Both the position numbers and the translations under genes were made by a program. Of a stretch of 64,000 nt of DNA, positions 11,301 to 23,300 are shown one piece after another. The stretch comes from Hyposmocoma kahamanoa. Taxonomy: Eukaryota; Arthropoda; Insecta; Lepidoptera; Cosmopterigidae. The DNA is taken from contig NW_020653712.1 in assembly GCF_003589595.1 (NCBI RefSeq), positions 1,329,750 to 1,393,749 of the forward strand, in the 5' to 3' direction. Below the pieces are notes generated by a model. The model saw nothing but the letters and a program-made list of their open reading frames with translations, searched no databases and was not told where the DNA came from. Numbering within the stretch: the first letter of the stretch is position 1; every line of letters starts with the position of its first letter.

Positions 11301-14300
11301 TGTGATTGTTTTCTTTGAAATTCAAATTATAAAAAAATTTTAAACAATATATTAGTTATTATTTATATAAATAAACATCATTATTATAATGAGTTTTCGA
11401 GTTACTGATATTTTTCAAATTTTTCAGAATTTTTTGGTAAAATTTCCACTGTTTAAAATTTTCGTATAATTACCCAACACTACCGACAACATAATAGAGT
11501 TAATTCTTTCTTTCAGAATACTCACCACCTTCATACTGTCTCTCTACCGGGTCTACGTAGATCTCTATTTCACCTACATGGAAATCAACCCTATAGTGGT
11601 GACCAACGAGCGTATATACCTCCTCGATCTAGCCGCCAAGTTGGATCAGACGGCTGACTTCATTTGTGCCAAGAATTGGGGTGAAATTACCTTCCCTCCC
11701 CCCTTTGGACGCGATGCTTATCCTGAGGAGGCACATATTGCTGATTTGGACGCCAAGAGTGGAGCCAGTTTGAAGGTCAGTGCCTTTGTATCTTTTTTTA
11801 ATAATACTAAGTGACTTGATGAAAAATTCGTGCGTATGGTGGTAAGTGACACGCCTGTCCATGACAGTAGCAGTGCCGCTCAAAGCTTTAAATCATAAAG
11901 ATTTGATGGGCACTGCGTTTGACACCCTGAGACATTGACAAGTCCCATGTGCCTGTAATTTCACTAGCACCCTTACCCTTCGAAACCGGAACGCAGTAAG
12001 AACGCAGTTATGCTCACATTACTGCTTGGCGGCAGAAATAGGTAAGATGGCAGTACTTCCCTGGACGAATTCTTTCACATGGAGCTCTACTGCTACAAAT
12101 ATTCAGCATTCAGTACATATTTAAATTTTTTTCGGGACTCGCAAGTCGCTGACATTCCTAACTAAAACAGTTGCAGTTCTACTCAGAGCTTTAAATCGCA
12201 AAGATCTGTGGATTGCAACATAAAGTTGACAAGTAGGTTTAAGACATTTAGGGTCGTATTCTAGAACTCTACTCAATGCTCAAGTCAAGATTTGAGTATG
12301 GTTTAAAGCACTCGAAATCATACTCAAGTCCCTGCCATTACGATCGTATTTCCAGTGCTTGAAATGATACTCAGACCCTGACTTGAGCATTGAGTAGAGT
12401 TCTGGAATACGACCCTGAATCTCACTAAGAGCGGTTACACATGGCGACTTCTAGCAGCGATGCAAACGTGATGCAGTCGCTAATTGTCTACTACAAACGC
12501 GCGACTGCATCGATACAAACGCGCGATTGCATCGCTACACTTGGGATTTATTACAATAACTTAGAATAATGACTGAAAAATCGCTAAATAGCACGCACCC
12601 ACCCAAAGCCATTAAACCAAAACTTGACTTGACAACTTGACTGGGAGCGATTGAGTTGTATATAAACGCACACAGTAGGTATATTTATATTTTTTTGCTA
12701 TATTTATGTGCTTTTACCATTGACTTACAAATAAATGGACGACGGGTCTAATACAAAAACCACGAAAAAATGTCCCAAGTCAACCTATTCAAAATTTAAA
12801 TTGTAATGTCATCGCAGTATCGCGCTGTCAGTCGAACAAAAGAAGACTAAAGCGGAGTTTGACGCTCTGTATACGATTTTAACGCCTTACAAGTTCGGTC
12901 ACTTTTTAGCGCGGACCCGACGTCCATATAATTGTAAGTCAATGGCTTTTACGATCTATAATATAACACAATGTACAAAGAACACATACACAAATATTTA
13001 AGTAGTTTATTTTAAGTTCTTTTATTTCATGACACACACGTCTGTCACTCATCTAGGCTCAGGGCTAATTGAAAACCAGCGCCACATTGAATCACATTTA
13101 TTAGGGTAGGCAAAGGTTCCACCATATAGCCTCATAATGTATTTGGACGAAAGCCAAGCAAATGCTACAAAACAAAACCAAAGAGATCGAATAGAACTGA
13201 TCGAGTATCGCATATCGCACTGTTAATATAATAGTGTATTAACTCAAAAAGTGTATTTTCTCAGAATCTATGAAAAACGAATTACTCACTTACCGTGAAA
13301 GATTGTTTGTATTAGAAGTGCGATATGTTATTTTAACCAATTTTTTTTTTTAATATTTATGGCTTGGTTGCAAGACTTTTAGGCTAATTTAACCAATCAC
13401 GAGGCAAGGTAGCGTTTGAGTAACGTAAATATGACGTTCTTTTTTTGAAACTTAATATAGTTCTGTGTACAATACTATATACTTATTGTAGTTCATTAAA
13501 TTTCATTCAAGATCTCTAACTTTGATGAAATTTTTGGTCAGTGGCCAGTACCATAGACAATTGAATTTTGATTCAGAACTAAAGAGAGCGCTTTTAAGAT
13601 ATGGTTTATGAAATTATAATTGACGGATAAAATATATGAATATGATGGCAAAACATGCGTCAAGGTGAAATTTTAAAGGACGTGAATGTCAATTGAGAAA
13701 CAATCGTTCTATAATTACAGTTAACCATTCTGAACAAGTCGGGTCGCATCTGGACCATGGTCGCTGGAGGCGGCGCGTCGGTCGTGTACACGGACACCAT
13801 TTGCGAGCTCGGCGGCGCGGCGGAACTGGCCAACTACGGAGAATACTCCGGCGCACCCACTGAAAGCCAGACCGCCGACTATGCCAAGACCATCTTCAGC
13901 TTAATGTGTAGAGAGAAACATCCCAATGGAAAGGTATGTATTTCTTAATTCATAATCAATGATCAGAAAATGTTGCGTATATTCTAAACGTTATAAATGA
14001 TAATATTGACTCCTTTGACTTATGGGGTGATATTTCGTTTATTGTACCTACTCGTTCTATGAGACACTATCACCCTATTACAGTTCCCTTAGCGAGGACG
14101 ATCTATAGACAAATTAGTTTTCTATGTAGAGCTAGCAAGAGCTTGGATGGTGTGTGAGCAATCATGACCTGGAAGTTGATATATTCAATTGTAATGTTGA
14201 TGCGCTAAAGCGTAAACTCACGGACATTCTATTTACCTAAGTTTATTAAATAAATTGTGATTAGCGCAGGTATTGGGTTGTTATTATTATGTATGTGCAT

Positions 14301-17300
14301 GTTGTTAAGATATACTGTTTATTGTTCCATTGTTTAACGCTCGTGTATGATTTGTCTGAAGTTATAGGTGGAAACCTGTAATTGGCTTTGTTTATGTTCC
14401 TGTTTTTTATTAAATGTAAGAAGCTGTTGGTTTTCCATTAATGAATAAATAAATAAATAAATAAAATGTGTTCCACATACATGTATATTTATATACAGTT
14501 ATCTACTGCATTTTTTACAGGGCATTATCAGAATTACTTTAAAAGTAACTAACTTGGTCGTAGTAGTGGAAATCCGGAATTCAAAAAGTATTTCATTAAT
14601 GTTTGGTGGTGGTTTTAACAACAGTATGTCTCTTGGTGTAGCTGTATTTATACATGTATCTATATATGTGGAACACTTTTTTTCCGACCATTGTTCATAA
14701 CTCATTGTGACAGCACAGGTTGTATAACAATGCGCTACTTACTATTTTCATAGATTGCTCATAGACGTCGCTACGGCAATAATAAATCTTTAAAAACCAA
14801 AAACAAAGATCTGAAACAAGCGCATAGACAAATTTGTAAGGTCTGCTGGTCGTCCCGCACCTCAGTTTCTAAAAGGATCGGTCACGGTATGGCCTAGACG
14901 TTGGTTCGAGTCCAGTCGAATGAATTTTTCTTAGCGTTCGATCTTTGTATTGATAATTATAACAAAATTGTTGAATAATTTTATAAAGATCACGACTTGT
15001 ATTACTTGACGTGTAGGCAATGTACTTCTTGTGTATTACTTGTTACCCCAGTAGGCATTAATGAACTCCATAAAATTGCCTCCGTGGCCGAACGGTTACC
15101 ATGCCGGACGCCGCGCAGAGGTCCCAGGTTCGATTCCCGGGCCGGGAGAAATATTTGTATGGCCTACATTTATTTCTCTCGTGAGTTTGGGTGTAAGATT
15201 TCCAGGTAAGTTTGTGTTTTTTTTTTATCGTGAAAATTTTTACGGATCGTGTTTTCACACTATATAGTAATCAATGTAAATCCTCAATTTTACTATGTTA
15301 TATTTTTTCCAAATTGTGAAAGCCTATGTCTGGAGCACTGCACTCTATGGATGTGAGACCTGGACCATCACAAAGAGAGACAGAGAGCGATTGGAGGCAT
15401 TTGAAATGTGGTGCTGGAGACGTATGGAGAGGATAAGCTGGACCGCGAGAGTGACTAATGAGGACGTTCTGGAGAGGATTGGGGAACGGAGAGGCCTGAC
15501 GGAGACGATAGAGAATAGGAGGGGAAAAATGTTTGGACATTTGTTGCGCAACGACGAACTATTGACGGTTGTTGTTGAGGGAAAGATGGAAGGAAGGAGA
15601 CAGAGAGGAAGATCGAGAATGGCATTCTGTGACCAAATAAAAAGAAAGGTTAATGTGAGCAGTTACAGGGAGGTCAAGGAGTTGGCTATGGACCGTGAGG
15701 AGTGGAGGAGGCTACACCGACAAGAGCATGGCTCTTAAATAAAATGATGATGATTTTTTCCAAAGTGATTTCAACACTTTCACTGTTATGCGGATTCAAC
15801 CAAAGCCATTTGAGTTTGTATAGACACTTAATTGTACTCCATTTGTATTACTAGTTACCTGTAGGCAATGTACTCGATTTGTATTACATGTTACCTGTGG
15901 GCAAATTACTGGATTTATTACTTGTGAGCAGTGTACTATGTCTGGCTTAAATTTTATAAAAGAAATAAATAAAATCCTTTTTTCGTATCAGGTTCTCATA
16001 ATCGGCGGCGGCATCGCGAACTTCACAAACGTGGCGGACACTTTCCGTGGCATCATCACCGCCATCGAGACGTATAAGGACGCGCTTATCCAATACAACG
16101 TCACCATCTTCGTGAGAAGGGGCGGACCCAACTACCAAGAGGGACTTAGGTAAATATAACCAACCTCCCTCTTACAACTCGGTGACTTAGGCCGGCCATA
16201 CACTGCTGCTTCAAGCTGCGACCACACAGCAAGCTGCATAGCAGACTTCTATGTACACACATAAACAAAACCGCTCGAGCTGTTGCGACTGCTTCAGGCG
16301 GTTTGCAGCGCGGTGAAATTTCATCGTGCAGTCAAGCAGTCGCCAGGCATACACTTACTCGAGCTGTCGACTGTTCTCGCGCAGTTGCCTCTAATAATAA
16401 GTAAGAATAAGTTTATTTATAAAACACTGACCCTTGCACGTCTACAGGAAGAAATTTCTTATGCGTTTTCCTTTTAAATGTAATCTGTGCTTTTTCCCGT
16501 GCAAATAAACAAATGAAATAAAAAATAAATGTAAAACCTTTTAGCGTTGCGAGCTTAAGAAATGTATTTTACAGTCATGAATCTGGACATATTTAATGAC
16601 CGCTGGCTATCTTTAAAAGTAAAATTAAAAATGTTTTATTCAAAATTCTGAATGATCTGTTTTGTACCATATCGTTTATTTTATATTCTAATGTAGGGAT
16701 TATATTGTTTTTACTTTTTTCTTTTTATCTGTAAAGAAAGTAGGGATTTTTATAATTATAAAGAGTAATTGAATAATTCATTTTCATATATACTTGAATC
16801 TGCATAGCTTGCTGTGTTAGCCAATAAGTATAGTGTATCTACCTTTAAACTTTGTAACGTATTGTACGTTTACTTTTGTTGTATATGCATCATGTTGGCT
16901 ATACAATAAATAAATAAACAAATAAATAGATGGGTTAAATATGTTGATTTTATTTCATGTTTTTGACAGACAAATGCGCGAAGTTGGACACCGGCTCCGC
17001 ATCCCGTTGTACGTGTTCGGGCCAGAAGCCAACATGACTTCTATTGTTGGACTGGCTTTGGGCCAGTGCGTCATTCCAAAAGAGCATCAGTTGGACTACG
17101 CTCCCAAACAGCTGCCTAAACCACAGCCCTATGTGAGTATAAGCTTTATAACGTCCGTATCCGCATATGACTTTTTAACAAACATTACTATGTCTTTACC
17201 TCTAACCATGGACTAATAACTCAACATGACTGTTAATCACCATACTACAGTCAAAATTACGTTATACAGAGGGTTTTTTTAATGGGACAGTATGGGTTTA

Positions 17301-20300
17301 CAAATCCATCAAAATGTCTGGAGCACCGCACTGTATGGATGCGAGACGTGGACAATAACATTAAAAGACAGAAATTGGAGTCATTTGAAATGCGGTGCTG
17401 GAGGCAAATGGCAAAAATATAATTAATTGAAAAGACATCAAATGAGGAAGTTGTGGAAAGGGTTGGAGAGAAGTCTTTTAAATGCAATAGAGAGGAGAAG
17501 GGGGGAAAATGTTTGGACATTTGTTACGTAATGACGAATTTGTGAAAGTGATAATTGGGGGAAGGATAGAAGGGAAAAGAAAAAGAGAAAGACCGAGAAT
17601 GGCGTATAGTGAACAAATAAAAAGGAAGATCAAAGTGAACAACTATAAAGAGGTCAAAGAACTGGCTATGAACCGACAAGAGTCTAGCTCTTAAATAAAA
17701 GGATGATGGTGTACAAACAAACTGTCTAGGGACCATTAAGTCTTTTATTTGTGAAAATAATTTTGGCATAGTAAATTTTTTGGTCAAGCGTGAATTGTCC
17801 ATAAAAATGAATAAAATTGATCAAAATTAATAAGATTTTGTTCAATTTGACCAACTTCTGCTGTCCCGTACATCTACGAAACCGTGTATGTATTAAGCCG
17901 GATTTACGTTTGTCTGACGTGTCGCGTCGTGACGCGTCAAAATGTATCGGTTTTATACACTCAACATAAGTCGTCATGTCAGATTGCGACCACAAATACA
18001 CTTCCGGACACATAATTCGAGCCACCACGCAATTTTCAATATTAAGTGCCCTAGGCTTAAACAATGTTTGATTGATCACAAACTATTATGCAATTTTGAA
18101 ACTAGTATACTAAACGTCTTTTCCATAAGTCCTTGTTGGGAATTTGGATTTGCAAAACCGGGAAAAACATTTTCTTCGATGATAATACTATTTTTGAATT
18201 CTAGCCCTTTACGACAAAAACGACTCCCGGAGCCGCGAGGCGGCTCGAATGATATGTCCGGGAGTCATCGAATATATAACCAGAAATAGAGACGAAATGT
18301 CATTTAATTTGTTTGAAAACTATTCCGCCAAATCATTACTGTGATAACTGCGCTCTGATTGGCCAGCCCGAATTCGAAACAATTGACGGATATCGTCAAT
18401 TGTTTCACTGCAAATCGACCAGTTAACATGAGCTTTGCTATAATGGACGAAAATTGCAAAATTTCTTATTTAATAACCGATGAAATTTGATTCCGTTTGT
18501 TTTGTAATTAGATGTTTTGCTGTTTTTGCCCACATCACCGAATGGAACAGCACTCCGTTGTTATAGATATTATCTTTATTACAATAAATACAAAATATTT
18601 TTGGAATTACGGAGACGTACACACAGTCAGTTGTTGGCGCTGTACTATTTCAGAATTGTGGTTAAAGAATATTTATTTCTCTTAAGAATATAAATTCACT
18701 TACAGAGAAAATTTAAGATCTTACTTCAAAACTTAATAGTAAAGCGCACTAAAATCTATACAACCATCACCATTCACTGCGTATTAAGAAAAATAATGTA
18801 GGTGTCTACCTACAAATAATATATAAAAAATTAAAATCATACGTTTTGAGTTGAATTTATCTGCAATTAGTTCCGATGAAGGTAGTAGTTGCACGATGCG
18901 GAATTGATTTCAGAATTCTAATTTGTAATTTCAGTGCAAACGAGAGTTGATATTTATAAGTGATGTATCACTGATGAGTTACCAAGAATGTGTGGCCCTT
19001 ATTTTGTCTCTATTTCTGGCTATATACTCGACGCCGAGAGTATATAATATAATGTAACCATATTAAATGTATGATGCCGATACCGTTTTGATGCGCCACG
19101 ACACGATACGTCAGACAAATGTACATCCGGCTTATCTTTTTGTGCATCATGACGCGCATACACTCACATTTATAGCCTCGCACTAGAGAAACCCTGTATC
19201 GCGGGTGCCATGAACACGCACATAGACAACTACGAATTACACCCAAACTCACGAGAGAATTAAATGTAGGCCATACAAATGTTTTTCCCGGCCCGGGAAT
19301 CGAACCCGGGACCTCTGCGTGACAGTCCAGCATAGGCAGCGTTCGGCCACGGAGGCAGTTAAGTGTCATAAGGACAGTAATTTTAATTATTCTTTTTTAT
19401 TTGCAGCCCAAGCCAAAGCTAGAGATTCCAGAGTTAACCCACAAGCTTCTTGATTTGGTGTGCTCTGAGTCGCCAACGCGACTGGATCTGGGCCAGCAGG
19501 TGTCTACTGCCAGACCGCTATTTAACGACAGGACGAAAGCCATCATTTGGGGCATGCAGAATCGAGCTATACAGGTAATTATTTGTTTATTTACTTGTTA
19601 AGCGAGTGTTGTATCCCGGCTGAATTCCGTCTAAACGGACCAGAGGTGTCTTCGGTATTCTCCTTTTGTTCAATAATACTTCTTAGAAACACAAATCTTC
19701 CGGTTTATTGAAACTTATGAAAGTGGACTGCATACATTTCCATAACAACTTATTTGAACACTTTATTTCTATGTCCATCTAACTTATCGAACAACCAACC
19801 GAATATGACTGAATGCAATTACAATTGCGAGTGACCAATTATAATAAGTCTCACATATATTACCATATATCACCGATACGGTCTCTCCCACACCGTACCG
19901 GCCTTATCAATTCACCGCGCCACTCGACCAATCAGAGCTCCTGATTTATGGCGTGTTCAAATTAGCCGCTGTTAGACGCTGCTGAAGTGCGACCAAATTT
20001 TTAGTTATTTATCTTTCGACTCAGTTACGCGATGGATTCTGACGAAAAAACATTACTTTTATCCAGTTCTTGGGGCACACACTTCACATATAGGTGTTAA
20101 AAAATGACTCACCTGCTATGTTTTTTTCAGTTGTAGTTTCAGTTTCAAAATTGTCAATAAATTTTGGACATACATTTTCCCATACCTTTTTTTAAATTCA
20201 GTCGATTGGTATAGCTGGCGGAACTGCTATCCCATATTGCAGGGTGTTGTTTTACATTCTCTATAAATTTTTCAATTCGATTTTCGTCTGTCGTGGTTAA

Positions 20301-23300
20301 TTTGAAAAATTAACATATACACCTCACTACCCGTGACTGTAAGCGAGCGTGACTGCAGCGCTTCTTGAAATTGTATGAAAAGTGACAGTCGCTGCTGTAG
20401 CGCGTCCATCGAGTATATAACCAGAAACAGAGACGGAATAGGGGCATACATAATTGGTAACTCATCAGTGATACATCACTTATAAATATCAACTCTCGTT
20501 TGCACTGAAATATAGACAGCGCCAACAACTGACCTGTGTGTACGTCTCCGTATATTCCAAAAATATTCTGTATTTATTGTAATAAAGATAATATCTCTAA
20601 CAATGGCGTGCTGTTCTATTCGGTAGTGTGGGGAAAAGCAGCAGTACATTTAATTACAAAATAAACGGAATCATAGTTCTTCGGTAATGAAATCCGTAAT
20701 TTTGCAATTCTCGTCCATTATAGCAAAGCTCAAGTTAACTGGTCGATTTGAAGTGAAACAATTGACGACACCCGTCAATTGTTTCGAATTCGGGCTGGCC
20801 AATCGGAGCGCAGTTGTCACAGAAATGATATGGCAGAATAGTTTTCAAACAAATTAAATTACATTTCGACTCTATTTCTGGTTATATACTCAATGTCATG
20901 AGTACAGTATCGATATTTTTGATTCGATACTGTGTCCCTAGCTGTGAGTGGCACTGTAACTGTTATGGACAGGCGTGTAGCTTACCATGCCTGATGGTAA
21001 GCTACACGCCTGTCCATACGACTTCTCTGCAGTTTCGCCTCTACTATTCCGAGTCACCAATAAGCCTCTTGTCACGCTTGTCGATTGAATCCAACGTAGC
21101 CAGTTGGTACTTAAGCACATTATTACATAGTCATTTATATAATGTATTCCAGGGCATGTTGGACTTCGATTATATCTGCCGACGTGCAGAACCTTCGGTG
21201 GTGGCAATAGTGTACCCCTTCACGGCAGATCATAAGCAGAAGTATTACTTCGGAAACAAGGAAGTTTTTATACCTGGTAAGTTTTTGTGAGATAGACTAA
21301 GGGATGCTTAAGTTGTGGAACATGTAGAGAGTATGAAATTCAAACGTATGAAATACGTAAATTAGTGCACGTCGTTACAAGGTTATGTTGTGTAGATTTT
21401 TATGAACTGTCATCCTACAATTTTTTTATGGATAGAAACATCGATTACGTTTTTTTATGGATAGAAACATCGATTACGTTTTATAAATTACGTACGATTA
21501 CTTATTATAAGGGCAGATTTGCTTACCTTTAAAATAAAGATTATTTGACTTAAACGTAGGCTAACCGTTATGCTATTATTATTATTATTCATTAAATTTT
21601 ATTTTAATATACCATAAAATTGATGTTTTTTCCGGAAAAGTTACTTATTTTTGGGAATAGGGCGACGTATGTGATGTTGTCTAATATTTATTTATTATTA
21701 TTAGTCTATAATTACCTTTTTATATCAACTGAACTAAATAGAACACCCATAGTAAACGATAGACATTTGTCAAATGGTTTTATTTTCGTTTGTGAAAAAA
21801 TAAATTCCTAAATAAGGGCAGTGTACATGTCGCTCGACTTTAGCAAAATAAACCGTATTAGTAAAATGGGAAATAATTGTATTGGCGCTGAGGTAGTAAC
21901 GTATCTTAAAGGTGTGTGAAGATCTGGCAAATGCCTCTGTTTGCGAAAGTGTCGCTAGCTGCATGTGCATTACGTAGTAAGATCTTCGCGTGCCGTTTTA
22001 TAATTCTAAGTGACGGGACTAACAAGTCGAGCGCCTGCTGGTAAGCGACACGCCTGTCCATAACAGTTGCAAGTTGATAAGTCTCATGTTATATTATACT
22101 TTTACACACACGTTATGTATGTATGTATTGTTGGGCACTCGAGTCCGTGCTTCACTCATATTGGGCTTGCTGAAAACCAGCGCTATAGGTAGGATATCCT
22201 GCCGGTAGCTAAACGATGAGCAAGTCCCGTTTGTGTGCGCCGCGACACTCATTGACTTTTATTATTATTCGTATTATTATTGTGTGTTTACTGTGATGTT
22301 GTGTGATTAACATAATCTCAGTATAGAGTACTAAAAAAACCGACCTCGAAAGTACGTGGAATTGCGTCTATTTGCTAAGATTTATTGGACTTGACACAAG
22401 AGATAATAAAAATCGGTTCTCACTATTCCAAAGTATATTGAGAGAGAAAAACGCCTTGAATTGGAGAATAGCAAAACCAACCATTAAAATAATTGCTCCT
22501 TAAGTAAAATTTAGGCGCTACTCTTAGAGGTGGATGATTTTCTTCAAAATTAAATGGAACCACTATGGAGGTACCTTATTTCCAACAAAAAAAGAATCAT
22601 GAAAATCGGTTCACAAATACCGGAGTTATCGCGTAACATATACAAAAAAAACATACAGTCGAATTGAGAACCTCCTCCTTTTTTTGAAGACGGTTAAAAA
22701 GCAAATTGCATTTTTGTGCGAATTACTTTTTTTGGTGTATTTGTTGTTATGCTATAATTATAAGTTTATAATGTTATAATATCGCGCTGTTAATACAATA
22801 ATTTTGTGCGTAAAATCATACATTTTTACCAGCGATGCACAGACGGAGGCCGACTATTACGTAACATAGGAATACTGGAACCCGTTGCTCATCGAACCCG
22901 CAATGAGAAATCCGCGAGTAATTGGGCCCCGATTTTACGAACACCTACCCACAAGTCTAAAAAGTGTTACAAATGACGAAGTGTTTTGTTCCTGACTGAA
23001 ATACCCTTTTTTGGATAATGAATTCTACAGTGTAGAGGAATTTCTTGTAAAGAAATTGTAGTTATATTTTTTATTTTTTGGACGTTTGTATTTTGAAAAT
23101 ATTTAAATTATTATTTGTATTTTTGTAGTTCGTATTTTTCTTCATTTCTCTTTTAAATTAACAATAAAATTACTATTTACATTAATGACGATCATGTTAT
23201 CCCTTGACATTATATTTCGAATTGTAATATTATAAAATTGATAATAAGAAATAAGAATGAAACTATTTTTCCGGATTTAAATCGCGTATATTTGTTTTTT

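Larger units (their letters stand above)
14994..15930 (+). repeat. minisatellite-like repeats on both sides of the SINE-A and LINE insertions
   Basis: Units resembling TTGTATTACTTGTTACCTGT plus AGGCAATGTACT occur twice before the SINE (14994-15057) and two to three times after the LINE (15835-15930), with a period of roughly 37-42 bases. This suggests a short tandem array later split by the two retroelements. Confidence 0.5.
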
